Source of the DNA: Kribbella monticola
GTDB lineage: Bacteria; Actinomycetota; Actinomycetes; Propionibacteriales; Kribbellaceae
Assembly (NCBI RefSeq): GCF_003261635.1
Contig: NZ_QFXK01000031.1
Location: 248,001 to 312,000, forward strand
Reading direction: 5' to 3'
DNA: 64,000 nt
The position numbers and the translations under genes are program-made. Of the stretch, positions 32,689 through 41,326 are shown in pieces; position 1 is the stretch's first letter, and each line of letters begins with the position of its first letter. Below the pieces are notes generated by a model. The model ran no database searches and was not told the origin of the DNA. It saw nothing but the letters and a program-made list of their open reading frames with translations.

Positions 32689-33237
32689 CTAGAAGCTGCG
32701 ATCGTCGCGACCAGTGGTGTGGCCAAACTGATGGCTGTGGCGATCACGCGCCCAGATGATCCCGCGAACAGCACCCCCGAACCCGTGCGCGTCACGGAGA
32801 GTCTTGTAGTCGGGGCCGTGATGCCTCCACAACCGTTCGTCCAGTGCAGCAATCCACCACGTTGCCTCGGCCATCGAGGCGTAGGCGACGGGCCTGGCAG
32901 ACGCGTCGTCCCGAAAGGGTGATCGCACCTCTCGGTGACGTTCGTTGGCGCCCCCAAGGGCAGCCAGGGCCCACGACAACGTGGTGATCTCATCGACGGT
33001 AGATAGTTCGACGACCAGGCCATGAACGGTGGGCTGAGCAAGAAGGTGCGCGCGATCGCGTCGCCCGGGTCGTGCGAGCGACGGGCAGTACAGCTGGGCG
33101 GCGCTGGCGACCTGGTCGCCTTTATTGAGCAGGCGACGGAGGAGTCTGCGGCCCGGGCGGGTGGGAGCCGACGGCGAGTGAGTGACGCAGGAACGAGCGG
33201 GCCGTGGGCGTGGGCGTGGGCGTGGGCGATGCGCCAT
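32689..33237 (-). CDS. Hypothetical protein adjacent to the tRNA-fMet island boundary
   Basis: Up to 182 residues. The conserved-looking part is from about residue 58: HLLAQPTVHGLVVELSTVDE, ITTLSWALAALGGANERHRE, MAEATWWIAALDERLWRHHG. The only start codon found (ATG 33237) lies in a CCCACG hexanucleotide repeat with a poor ribosome binding site, so the N-terminus is doubtful. A truncated relative of its N-terminal region exists at about 26,355-26,430. Unknown function. Confidence 0.5.
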   Translation of the reverse strand: MAHRPRPRPRPRPARSCVTHSPSAPTRPGRRLLRRLLNKGDQVASAAQLYCPSLARPGRRDRAHLLAQPTVHGLVVELSTVDEITTLSWALAALGGANERHREVRSPFRDDASARPVAYASMAEATWWIAALDERLWRHHGPDYKTLRDAHGFGGAVRGIIWARDRHSHQFGHTTGRDDRSF

Positions 33238-33286
33238 AACACAAGGCGAAGGCCTGGACCGTATGGTCCAGGCCTTCTTTGGTAGC
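33100..33286. repeat. Right direct repeat (tRNA-fMet flank)
   Basis: Homologous to 26373-26575 in the same orientation, about 6.7 kb apart. It is identical across the terminator hairpin and about 80% alike over the rest by eye. A local gggcgt hexamer is repeated four times near 33,204-33,228. Confidence 0.85.
33249..33276 (-). terminator. Terminator of the initiator tRNA gene
   Basis: Perfect 12-bp stem (aaggcctggacc / ggtccaggcctt) with a 4-nt loop, starting three bases after the tRNA 3' end on the minus strand. The same hairpin is duplicated at 26540-26567. Confidence 0.8.
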
Positions 33287-33356
33287 GGGGGCAGGATTTG
33301 AACCTGCGACCTCTGGGTTATGAGCCCAGCGAGCTACCGAGCTGCTCCACCCCGCG
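33280..33356 (-). tRNA. Initiator tRNA-fMet (CAT)
   Basis: A 77-nt gene, CCA encoded. The acceptor stem begins CGCGGGG with a non-pairing position 1-72. The D-loop is AGCAGCTCGGTAGCTC. The anticodon stem has three consecutive G-C pairs (CTGGG-CTCATAA-CCCAG), the mark of initiator tRNAs. The T-arm is CAGGTTCAAATCCTG. The anticodon CAT lies at 33322-33320. An AT-rich taaact element upstream on the minus strand fits its promoter. Confidence 0.97.
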
Positions 33357-33471
33357 CCGTTGTGTCTTTAGTTTAGAGGATCCTGGCCGTGCATCCAAAT
33401 CGAGGGCTGGTGAGTCTGGTTGGCGGGAAAATTTGTGTTGCTGGGGGCGGGGATGAGCGTAGCGTCCGGCT

Positions 33472-34437
33472 ATGGGGAGAGTTGTGGTGCGGCCGTTCGA
33501 GGCGGCTGATTTGGTGGGGGCTGCGCGGTTGCTGGCGGAGCGGCATGCGCGGCATCGGAGCCGGCATCCGTTGTTGCCGGCCGAGTATGAGGATCCTGAG
33601 CTCGCTCGGGTCGAGGTCAATGCCGCGTGGCAGACGGAAGGCGCTTCGGGCGCCGTGCTGGTCGAAGGCGACGAGATCACCGGGTACTTGCTCGGGGCAC
33701 CGAAGCCCGGAGCTGTGTGGGGACCCAACGTCTGGGTGGAGCGCGCGGGCCATGCGGTGCGCGACCCGGAGCAGGTGCGGGATCTGTACGGCGCTGCGGC
33801 GACCAGGTGGTACGAGCAAGGGCTGATCGCACACTACGCATTGGTGCCCGATGAGCCGGAGTTGGTCGATGCCTGGTTCCGGCTCGGATTCGGTTCGCAG
33901 CACGCACACGCAGTACGGGCGGTGCCTAGTACTCCGTATGCCGAGCACCCGGGATTGACCGTACGGCGTGCTGGGCGCGGCGACGTCGCAGTGCTGGCTG
34001 AGCTTGATCTGGTGTTGCCGCAGCATCAAGGACAGTCACCGGTGTTCTCGGCCGGCGAGGTGCCGACGCTGGAAGAGGCACTGGCGGACTGGGAAGAGTC
34101 GATCGACGATCCGGCGTATATGACATTTGTTGCCGAGCGCAACGGTCGGGTAGTCGGTACGTCGATCGGCTGCTCGCTGGAGAAGTCCAGTGCGCACGGT
34201 GGACTCGCTCAGCCTGACAATGCCGGGTTTCTCGCCTACGCGGCCGTCTTCCCTGACGCCAGAGGGTACGGGGCGGGGCGGGCGCTCGGCGAGGCGGTGC
34301 TGAACTGGGCAGCTGAGGTCGGGTACGACAGCGTCGTGACGGACTGGCGGGTGACGAACCTGTTGAGTTCGAGGGCTTGGCCACGACTCGGCTTCGTCCA
34401 GACGTTCCATCGACTGCACCGACTGCTCGGATACTGA
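33472..34437 (+). CDS. GNAT N-acetyltransferase with two GNAT-like halves
   Basis: 321 residues, about twice a single GNAT domain. The C-terminal half has the acetyl-CoA site (FLAYAAVFPDARGYGAGRAL, with a variant R-G-x-G-x-G/A) and VTDWRVTNLLSSRAWPRLGF. The N-terminal half (VRPFEAADLVGAARLLAERH ... AWFRLGFGSQHAHAV) is a degenerate GNAT domain. Such bi-domain proteins are frequent in actinobacteria; the substrate is unknown. Confidence 0.88.
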   Translation: MGRVVVRPFEAADLVGAARLLAERHARHRSRHPLLPAEYEDPELARVEVNAAWQTEGASGAVLVEGDEITGYLLGAPKPGAVWGPNVWVERAGHAVRDPEQVRDLYGAAATRWYEQGLIAHYALVPDEPELVDAWFRLGFGSQHAHAVRAVPSTPYAEHPGLTVRRAGRGDVAVLAELDLVLPQHQGQSPVFSAGEVPTLEEALADWEESIDDPAYMTFVAERNGRVVGTSIGCSLEKSSAHGGLAQPDNAGFLAYAAVFPDARGYGAGRALGEAVLNWAAEVGYDSVVTDWRVTNLLSSRAWPRLGFVQTFHRLHRLLGY

Positions 34438-34538
34438 ATCAGACGCTCCGCATACGGGCGTTCACGGTGAGCTATTGCTCTCGCGGACAGTGCATGCTGA
34501 AATCCTCTCAGTAATCGCTTCCTATGGGGGGGAATCCG

Positions 34539-35600
34539 ATGTCCAGATCGCTTTTGCCTGCCCGCTTCGCGGCCTGTCTGCTGATGCTGGCAACACTTCT
34601 CACCGTCGTCGGTCCTGCTGATGCCTCTGTCCCGGATCGCAAAGCCTGGGTGCTGTGGAACCAGACGGCGGCCGCTCCGGTTGCCTTCGGCACCTGGCCG
34701 GCCAGTACGACGGTGGTGCCGATCGGCGTGGGCCGGTATCAGGTCAAGTTCCCGGGTCAGGGCGCAGCCAACGGCGTCGTGCATGTCACCGCGGTCAACA
34801 CCGCGCCGCATTGGTGCCAGGCGGAGACCTGGTTCCAGTCCGGCGCGGACGAGTTCGTCAACATCCGCTGCTATCGCGTCGGTGGGGCGCTGGATCCGTC
34901 CAGCTTCAGTGCCTTCTTCGTCCGGGCGTCCGCCGGACCGTCCTCAGGTCCTTTCGGGTACGTCGACTCGGCCGCGTCCGGTGCGCTTGTCAGCCAGTTC
35001 AACTCGACAGGCGCGCTGAACTCCTCGACACCGGGCGGCACCGGTCAGTGGCTGGTGCGGTTCCCAGGGTTGGTGACAGGTGGACAACTGGACGGCAGCC
35101 TGCAGGCGACGGCCGTCAACAGCGCGGTCGGCGCGCGATGCAAGGTGTCGACCTGGGCATCCACGGCCAGCGGTCAGGACGTCAAGGTGCTTTGCTTCGA
35201 CGCCGCCGGCGCGCTCCTGAACACCAGGTTCACGCTGACCTATCAGTACAAGGTCTCCCTCTACGGTGCAGCGATCCCGCCGAAGTACTTCGGCTACTTC
35301 CTGAACCAGCCTCCGGCCGGACCGCCCACCACGAACCTGAACTCCGTCCTCGGTCTCGGCGCCAACACGATCCTCGCGGCCGGCCCCGGACTGTCGATGG
35401 TCACCTTCCCGAAGATCGGCTTCACCCAGAACACCGTCCAGGTGACGGCCTACGGCGCGAACTCGAACTTCTGCGGATTGAACACCTTCTGGACCAACAC
35501 CACCGGACCCGATCTGATCGTCCGGGACGTCAACTGCTTCACCAACTCGGGCGCGGCAGTCAACACCGGCTTCACCGTGAGCGCGAACTCCATCCTTTGA
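34539..35600 (+). CDS. Secreted protein with three tandem beta domains
   Basis: 353 residues from ATG 34539 (ggggggg upstream). A signal peptide (SRSLLPARFAACLLMLATLL, TVVGPADA) is followed by three homologous repeats of about 100 residues. Each has a GYF/WVLW-type start, a Y/W-V/L-x-FP-G middle, a VTAV/YGAN strand and two cysteines about 20-30 residues apart. I do not recognise the family. An exported structural or adhesive protein is a reasonable guess. A 15-bp hairpin follows it. Confidence 0.78.
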   Translation: MSRSLLPARFAACLLMLATLLTVVGPADASVPDRKAWVLWNQTAAAPVAFGTWPASTTVVPIGVGRYQVKFPGQGAANGVVHVTAVNTAPHWCQAETWFQSGADEFVNIRCYRVGGALDPSSFSAFFVRASAGPSSGPFGYVDSAASGALVSQFNSTGALNSSTPGGTGQWLVRFPGLVTGGQLDGSLQATAVNSAVGARCKVSTWASTASGQDVKVLCFDAAGALLNTRFTLTYQYKVSLYGAAIPPKYFGYFLNQPPAGPPTTNLNSVLGLGANTILAAGPGLSMVTFPKIGFTQNTVQVTAYGANSNFCGLNTFWTNTTGPDLIVRDVNCFTNSGAAVNTGFTVSANSIL

Positions 35601-35608
35601 TCGACCCC

Positions 35609-35644
35609 GCCTGCCGCTGACCCATGCCCGGGTCAGCGGCAGGC
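35609..35644. terminator. Bidirectional stem-loop between convergent genes
   Basis: Perfect 15-bp stem (gcctgccgctgaccc / gggtcagcggcaggc) with a 6-nt loop, 8 bp from each of the two convergent stop codons. It can terminate both the secreted-protein gene (+) and the 35653-36255 gene (-). Confidence 0.8.
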
Positions 35645-35652
35645 CGCACAAA

Positions 35653-36255
35653 TCAGGAGGACGAACTCTCCGGGTGGAAACCGGCCGCTGTCGTCAGCAG
35701 GTCGTCCTCACTGAAGCGCGAGCGATCGATCGACACCTCGGCCGCGAGACCAGGTGAGATGAAGTAGAAGACATGGTCCGTGGCCAGATACCCGTCGTAC
35801 TCCCCGATGGTGACCGGTGTCAGCTTCCACTCGTCCGGATCTTGCTCGTGGTACTCCGTCAGGAAGTCGCGGAGCTCGCTGAGGTCGGTCAGCTTGTCGC
35901 CCCGGATCGTCTTGACGGTCAGGTCCACCACGGTGGCACCGTCCTGGTCCGGGCCGGTTTCCCAAACCCTGCTGTGGAAGGCGACGTCCTCCCACTCGTA
36001 CTCGAAGTCGCTCGGCGAACCGATGCCGCCGGGCAGCCGGTCGATGACGAATCCGTCCAAGGTGCACGCCCTCTGCTGAGTCGATGGAGGAGCCTGATGG
36101 AAGCCGGACCCCGGATCCATGCCGACTGCTGACGCGGGAGAGGCAACCACCGCGGTGACAGTGGCGGCACCGATCAGGCCGCTGCCGACGATACGTCGGG
36201 TCACTCGCGAGGCGCGGGACCTCGTAGTACGGGCTGGGGTGGAGTGGTGCGACAT
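35653..36255 (-). CDS. Secreted hypothetical protein (200 aa)
   Basis: ATG 36255 with gaggaggcagcc upstream. A long twin-basic-like leader (TTRSRASRVTRRIVGSGLIG, AATVTAVVASPASA) looks like a signal peptide. The mature part is acidic and alpha/beta (FEYEWEDVAFHSRVWETGPD, VTIGEYDGYLATDHVFYFIS) and ends in a Ser run. I do not recognise the family. Confidence 0.75.
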   Translation of the reverse strand: MSHHSTPARTTRSRASRVTRRIVGSGLIGAATVTAVVASPASAVGMDPGSGFHQAPPSTQQRACTLDGFVIDRLPGGIGSPSDFEYEWEDVAFHSRVWETGPDQDGATVVDLTVKTIRGDKLTDLSELRDFLTEYHEQDPDEWKLTPVTIGEYDGYLATDHVFYFISPGLAAEVSIDRSRFSEDDLLTTAAGFHPESSSS

Positions 36256-36374
36256 GGCTGCCTCCTCGGCGGAACCGGCGCCTGCCCTGCTGCAGGCGTC
36301 CTTTCTTGCCTGAGAAGATGCCGCGAACCAGGCCGCTTCCGGCGACCGGTTTCGGAGCTGTGGACAACCGCACA

Positions 36375-36411
36375 CGAGCCCCGCACCGAACAACGGTGCG
36401 GGGCTCGTGAG
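36375..36411 (-). terminator. Strong stem-loop after the UPF0182 gene
   Basis: Perfect 16-bp stem (cacgagccccgcaccg / cggtgcggggctcgtg) with loop aacaa, 11 bp past the UPF0182 stop. It lacks a U-tract but is the obvious 3' end of the four-gene minus-strand unit starting at 41296. Confidence 0.75.
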
Positions 36412-36421
36412 CAGCAAACAA

Positions 36422-39403
36422 TCAGCCGGTCGGCGACGTCGGCGGACTCGTCGGCGGAGTGGCCGGCGTGCCACTAGGAGTACCGGTCGGAGTCGGCGTC
36501 GGAGTCGGCGTCGGCGTCGGAGTCACCGCGGCGTTCGCCCGGTCGATCGCCGCCTTCATCTTGTTGACCTGACTCTGGTAGCCGGCCAGGTCTCCGCGCT
36601 TGAGGGCTGCCTGCGCGTTGTCCCAGGCCGCCTGCGCCTCGGCAAGCGCCTGCTTGACCGTCGGGTTCGCCGGCGGATTGTCGGGCTTGGTCCCGTTCGG
36701 ATCCGGCTCGCCGGTGTTGACCTCGGTATTGAACACCTTGGTCAACGCCTCCTGCAGAGTCGCGCCGAAGGCCACCCGGTCGCCGAAGCTCACGAGCACA
36801 TACCGCAGTACCGGATAGCTACCAGCGCCACTTGTCCGGACCGAATAGACCGGCTGCACATAGAGCAGACCGCCGCCCAGTGGCAACGTCAGCAAGTTGC
36901 CGTACTGCGCCCTTGCGCCACTGCTCGGCTGGTTGATCGGCAACAGCGCCGCTCTGATCGCGTCGTCGGTCTGGAACTTGTTCGCCACCTGTCCCGGACC
37001 GGGGATCTGCACGTTGCCGGGCAATCGGAGGATCCGGAACTGCCCGTAGTCCGGCGACGAGGCCTCCGAGTCGACGGCCATGAACGCGGTCAGGTTCTCC
37101 CGTTCGGCGTTCGGTACGTAGACCGACGTCAGCGAGAACTTCGGATCCGTCTGACCCGGCATCCGCAACGACAGGTAGAACGGCGGCTGGGAGACCGGCG
37201 TGGAATCCGCGGAGGCGGCGCCCTGGGTCGGGTCGACCGGCACCCGCCACAGGTCGCTGTTCTGGTACCACGTGGTCGAGTCGGTCACGTGGTACTTGGC
37301 GAGCAGGTCGCGCTGCACCTTGAACATGTCCTCGGGGTAGCGCAGGTGCGACTTCAGCGAGGGCGAGATCTCCGAGCGCGGCTTGACCGTGCCGGGGAAG
37401 GCCTTCATCCAGGTCTTCAGCACCGGGTCGCTCTCGTCCCACGCGTACAGCTCGACCGAGCCGTCGTAGGCGTTCACGACCGCCTTCACCGAGTTGCGGA
37501 TGTAGTTGATCTGCTCGCTTGGCTGCTGCGCGATCGTGCCGCGGCCCGTGGTGGTGTCGCGGGTGCTGTCGTCCAGCGCGACCTTCTCGGAGTACGGGTA
37601 GTTCGCCGAGGTGGTGTAGCCGTCGACGATCCAGACCACCTGTCCGTCGACGACGGCCGGGTACGGGTCGCCGTCCGGGGTGAGCCAAGGCGCGGCCTTC
37701 TCGACCCGCTCGCGCGGCGTCCGGTCGTACAGGATCTTCGACTCCGGCGTCACCCGGCTGGACAGCAGGATGTTCGCGTCGCGGAACTTGGTGGCGTAGA
37801 GCAACCGGTTCCCGAACGAGCCGACCGGTACGCCACCCTTGCCGGCGTACGTGTTCAGGGTCGGATCGCCGCCGTTCTTGCCCTCCGGGGTGTCCAGCTC
37901 GACCGGTTGCCCGTTCTTCGAGCCGCCGACGATGGAGTAGTCCGGGGACTGCTCGCCGAAGTAGATCCGCGGTTCGTAGTCACCGAGCTGGCCGGTCGGC
38001 GGCAGGTCCTTGGAGGACCACACCGGCGTACCGTCGGAGGCGCGCTGGTTGCCGTTGGCGGCCACCACGCCGAAACCGTGGGTGTAGACGGTGTGGTCGT
38101 TGTTCCAGTTGCGCTGGCCGGCCGGCAACCGGTCGACCTGCACCTCACGGACCGCGATCACGGTGTCGCGGACCTGGTTGCCGATCTTGTAGCGGTCGAC
38201 GTCCAGGTCGGTCGGGAACGAGTAGAAACCCCGGACCTGCTGCAACTGCTCGAACGTCGGGCCGACCACCGTCGGGTCGATCAAGCGGATGCCGGGCAGC
38301 ACCTCGGCGTCGGCCGCCAACTGGTCCGCCTGGGCAGTCGTCTTCGCCTCGTAGTTGATGACCTTGGTGTTCTCCAGGCCGTACGCCTGCCGGGTCGCTT
38401 CGATGTTCTTGGTGATGTACGGCGCTTCCTTCACCGGCTCGCTCGGACGCACCCGCAGCTGCTGCAGCGAAGCCGGCCACAACGCGCCGAGCAGGATGGC
38501 CGACAGGATCAGTACGACGGTGCCGACGCCGGGCAGCAGCCAGGTCTTGCGGACCACGTTCGCGAAGAACAGACCGGCACACAGGACGGCGATGACCGCG
38601 AGGATCTCCTTGCTGGGCAGGACCGCATGATCGCCCGTGTACGAGATGCCGGTGAACAACCGGCTGTCCGCGGTGGTCTGGCCGAACCGGTCGAGCCAGT
38701 AGCTGAAAGCCTTCAGCAGCACGAGAAGACCGAGCAGTACGGAGAACTGCACCTGGGCCGCGCCGGAGGCCTTCTGCCCCTTCGCGGACGGGCGGAACCC
38801 GCCGTACAGGTAGTGGGTGATGATCGCGGCGACCAGCGACAGCAGGACGATCGAGTAGCCGAAGCCGAGCAGGACGCGCAGCCACGGGTAGTCGAAGACG
38901 AAGAACGAGATGTCCTTGTTGAAATGCTTGTCCGTGACGCCGAACGAGGTCCGGTTCTTCCATGCCAGGAAGACCTTCCACTCCCCCGACGCGGCCGAGC
39001 CGCCGAAGACGAGCATGAGGGTCGCCAGCACTCCGACGGCGATCTTGCCGCGCTGCTGGAGCAGTTCGCCGTACCGCTCGAAGCCGGGGCTCGGCGAGGG
39101 GGCGAGCGCGACTCGCGGGCGGGTCCGGAAGGCGACGACGACGTTCGCGACAACGGCGACCGCCATCAGCAGGCCGACCACCACGAACAACAGCACCCGG
39201 GTGCCCAGCACGGTGCTGAAGACCGAACCGAGGTCGACCGACCGGTACCAGAGGCGTTGGGTCCAGACGTCGGTGAAGACGCTGAACAGGATGAGCAGCA
39301 CGATCAGGGTGGCGATCGTGGGCAGCAAGGCCCGGGGCCGCTGGCCCGGCGTTCGCCGGGACCGGCGCGGCTCCTCCGGCATGTCGTAGACGCCGTCGCT
39401 CAT
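36422..39403 (-). CDS. UPF0182 family membrane protein
   Basis: 993 residues, the usual size. Seven hydrophobic helices lie in the first 330 residues (LLPTIATLIVLLILFSVFTD, LFVVVGLLMAVAVVANVVVA, WLLPGVGTVVLILSAILLGA). A large extracytoplasmic domain follows, with conserved stretches such as NYEAKTTAQADQLAADAEVL and GNRLLYATKFRDANILLSSR. It ends in a Thr/Pro tail (PTPTPTPTPTPTG) encoded by a gtcggagtcggc repeat. Function unknown; conserved in Actinobacteria. It overlaps the PPA1309-family stop by 4 bp. Confidence 0.95.
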   Translation of the reverse strand: MSDGVYDMPEEPRRSRRTPGQRPRALLPTIATLIVLLILFSVFTDVWTQRLWYRSVDLGSVFSTVLGTRVLLFVVVGLLMAVAVVANVVVAFRTRPRVALAPSPSPGFERYGELLQQRGKIAVGVLATLMLVFGGSAASGEWKVFLAWKNRTSFGVTDKHFNKDISFFVFDYPWLRVLLGFGYSIVLLSLVAAIITHYLYGGFRPSAKGQKASGAAQVQFSVLLGLLVLLKAFSYWLDRFGQTTADSRLFTGISYTGDHAVLPSKEILAVIAVLCAGLFFANVVRKTWLLPGVGTVVLILSAILLGALWPASLQQLRVRPSEPVKEAPYITKNIEATRQAYGLENTKVINYEAKTTAQADQLAADAEVLPGIRLIDPTVVGPTFEQLQQVRGFYSFPTDLDVDRYKIGNQVRDTVIAVREVQVDRLPAGQRNWNNDHTVYTHGFGVVAANGNQRASDGTPVWSSKDLPPTGQLGDYEPRIYFGEQSPDYSIVGGSKNGQPVELDTPEGKNGGDPTLNTYAGKGGVPVGSFGNRLLYATKFRDANILLSSRVTPESKILYDRTPRERVEKAAPWLTPDGDPYPAVVDGQVVWIVDGYTTSANYPYSEKVALDDSTRDTTTGRGTIAQQPSEQINYIRNSVKAVVNAYDGSVELYAWDESDPVLKTWMKAFPGTVKPRSEISPSLKSHLRYPEDMFKVQRDLLAKYHVTDSTTWYQNSDLWRVPVDPTQGAASADSTPVSQPPFYLSLRMPGQTDPKFSLTSVYVPNAERENLTAFMAVDSEASSPDYGQFRILRLPGNVQIPGPGQVANKFQTDDAIRAALLPINQPSSGARAQYGNLLTLPLGGGLLYVQPVYSVRTSGAGSYPVLRYVLVSFGDRVAFGATLQEALTKVFNTEVNTGEPDPNGTKPDNPPANPTVKQALAEAQAAWDNAQAALKRGDLAGYQSQVNKMKAAIDRANAAVTPTPTPTPTPTPTGTPSGTPATPPTSPPTSPTG

Positions 39404-40035
39404 GATCGGTTCTCCTCGTCGTCACTGCTGCCGTCGACCCCAGCGCCACGAGCGGGACCAGTGCCCGTCGAAGGCTCGAATGTCAATGACAGTACTTCGC
39501 AAAGCGTGGGGACCAAGTCGACACCGGTGAGTACCGCGCTGTCTTCGTCATGGGTGCGCAGCCGAACAGCCCCGAACCGGTCGCCCTCGCGCAGTACTGC
39601 GGCGACCATCCGTACTTCGTGACGACGTGGATCGCTGCCTGCGAGGCGGGCCAGTTCCGCGTCGGACTCGGCGTCCGCCAGGCCGGATTCGGCCGCGGCG
39701 GGGAGGACGATCCGCTCGACGACCAGGGCACAGCCACTGACGCCGTCCGGCCACTCGATCTGCGCCAGCGCGTCGGCCAGGTTCTCGTCGTCCATGCCAC
39801 CGGGCAGTTCGCCCTGGGCGACCGGGGTGAGCGGCTGGGCGGCGTCGTCCGCGCCGAGCTGGGCCGCGAGTTGCGGTTCGGCGCGGAGCAGGTCTTCGGT
39901 CGGGACCAGCGCGAACAACTGCGCCGGCTGGTCCCAGCCCGCACTGCTGACGTGCTTCTCGATCTCGATCACCGCCTGACTCAAGGCGCCTGCTGCCGAG
40001 TCGCGGGGTTCTTCGTCAGGTCCTACGGAGTGCAT
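39400..40035 (-). CDS. PPA1309 family protein
   Basis: 211 residues, acidic. LSQAVIEIEKHVSSAGWDQP, AQLFALVPTEDLLRAEPQLA, IEWPDGVSGCALVVERIVLP and the C-terminal TGVDLVPTLCEVLSLTFEPS fit the PPA1309 family, always found between YlbL and UPF0182 genes in actinobacteria. No known activity. It overlaps the YlbL 3' end by 13 bp and the UPF0182 start by 4 bp, so it is part of one transcript. Confidence 0.9.
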   Translation of the reverse strand: MHSVGPDEEPRDSAAGALSQAVIEIEKHVSSAGWDQPAQLFALVPTEDLLRAEPQLAAQLGADDAAQPLTPVAQGELPGGMDDENLADALAQIEWPDGVSGCALVVERIVLPAAAESGLADAESDAELARLAGSDPRRHEVRMVAAVLREGDRFGAVRLRTHDEDSAVLTGVDLVPTLCEVLSLTFEPSTGTGPARGAGVDGSSDDEENRS

Positions 40036-41060
40036 GCCGGGACGTCTCCAGTTCCACTGGCCAGTGCCTTCAAAGCGCCGATTGCCTCGTGCAGGGTGGT
40101 GATCTTCACCAGCCGGATGTCTTTGACGCCCGCGTGCAGAGCGGCCGCGCAGTTCGGTTCCGGGACCAGGAAGACGGTGGCGCCGGCTGCCTTGGCGCCG
40201 GCGATCTTCTGCTGGATGCCGCCGATCGCGCCGACCTGGCCGAGCGCGTCGATGGTTCCGGTCCCCGCGATGTGCTTGCCGTTCAGCAGCGCACCCGGGG
40301 TCAGCTTGTCGTAGATGGCCAGCGCGAACGCAGTACCGGCGCTCGGGCCGCCGATGTCCTGGCCGAGGTTGACGCTGACCTTCACCGCGGAGTCGACACC
40401 GATCGTGATCCCGACCATCGGCCGGCCGGCGTCGCCCGGGGTCGCGGCGGCCTTGACCACCACGGTCTGCTCCGCGCCACCGCGACGGATCAAGAAGGAG
40501 ACGTCCTCGCCGACCTTGTTCTTCCGGACCAGCTCACCGACCTGCGGGACCTGGCTGACCGCGACGCCGTCGACCTTCAGCACCACGTCGCCGGGCTTGA
40601 GCTTGCCGTCGGCCGGGCTGCCCTTGGACACCGTCGAGACCTTCGGGTGGAACGGCACCGGCACCTCTTGCAGCGCGGCAGCGACGGCGCTGTCCTGCGA
40701 GCCCGTCATCTCCGCGGTGTTCTGCTGCTCGACCTCGTCCGCGCTCTGCGCCGGCGGATAGATGATGTCGCGCGGGAACAGGTCGTGGTGCGGGTCGAGC
40801 CAGTTGCGCATCGCCTGCGGCAACGTGAGGTCACGGTCGGGCGAGGTCACCGACACTGTGGTGAGGTCCAGCTCGCCGGTGGTCGGGTACGTCTCGTGAC
40901 CGGTGATCTCGATCACCGGCTTGCTCTTCGACTGCCCGAGCGTGTTCTTCACCGGCCCCGGGCTGAAGGAGACGAACGGCACCGGGAAGACGGTCACCAG
41001 TCCGAGTGAAAGGATGAGCACGACGATCGAGGTGACCAGCGTGGCGGTACGACGTGTCAC
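40023..41060 (-). CDS. YlbL-type membrane-anchored PDZ/Lon serine protease
   Basis: 345 residues from GTG 41060. One N-terminal membrane helix (LVTSIVVLILSLGLVTVFPV), then a PDZ domain (VSTVSKGSPADGKLKPGDVV, LKVDGVAVSQ), then a Lon-type proteolytic domain. The Ser is in DIGGPSAGTAFALAIYD and the Lys in GIQQKIAGAKAAGA (Ser-Lys dyad). It acts at the outer face of the membrane. It overlaps the small membrane protein gene upstream by 4 bp. Confidence 0.93.
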   Translation of the reverse strand: MTRRTATLVTSIVVLILSLGLVTVFPVPFVSFSPGPVKNTLGQSKSKPVIEITGHETYPTTGELDLTTVSVTSPDRDLTLPQAMRNWLDPHHDLFPRDIIYPPAQSADEVEQQNTAEMTGSQDSAVAAALQEVPVPFHPKVSTVSKGSPADGKLKPGDVVLKVDGVAVSQVPQVGELVRKNKVGEDVSFLIRRGGAEQTVVVKAAATPGDAGRPMVGITIGVDSAVKVSVNLGQDIGGPSAGTAFALAIYDKLTPGALLNGKHIAGTGTIDALGQVGAIGGIQQKIAGAKAAGATVFLVPEPNCAAALHAGVKDIRLVKITTLHEAIGALKALASGTGDVPACTP

Positions 41061-41296
41061 GAACCCTGCCCTGCGATCTTGAACTTGTGGATGAGGCCCC
41101 GCAGCCCTGCTCGCGGTACCGGAGTGGCGAGCGGTCCGGGGGCCGCCACCGCCTCGTTGAAGCGGCGGAAGTCCTCCACCGACGCGAAGGCACCGCCGGA
41201 GCGGCGCGGGCCGCGACTGCGCCCACGCCAAACCGCCCAGCACATCGCCAGTACGGTGGTCACCAGCGGGAACGCCAGCCACGCCAGGACCTTCAT
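41057..41296 (-). CDS. Small membrane protein upstream of the YlbL protease
   Basis: 79 residues: one hydrophobic helix (VLAWLAFPLVTTVLAMCWAV) then a basic region and helix (ASVEDFRRFNEAVAAPGPLA). It is the first gene of the four-gene unit and overlaps YlbL by 4 bp. Small proteins of this type are conserved at this place in related actinobacteria; function unknown. Confidence 0.8.
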   Translation of the reverse strand: MKVLAWLAFPLVTTVLAMCWAVWRGRSRGPRRSGGAFASVEDFRRFNEAVAAPGPLATPVPRAGLRGLIHKFKIAGQGS

Positions 41297-41326
41297 CGGG
41301 CCACCTTCATGCGCCCAGCGTACGGG

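Noticed and set aside
36407..39622. A 1071-codon plus-strand frame opposite the UPF0182 gene
   Set aside because: It is the antisense of UPF0182, with low-complexity Arg/Gln/Val composition. The minus-strand gene is clearly the true one.
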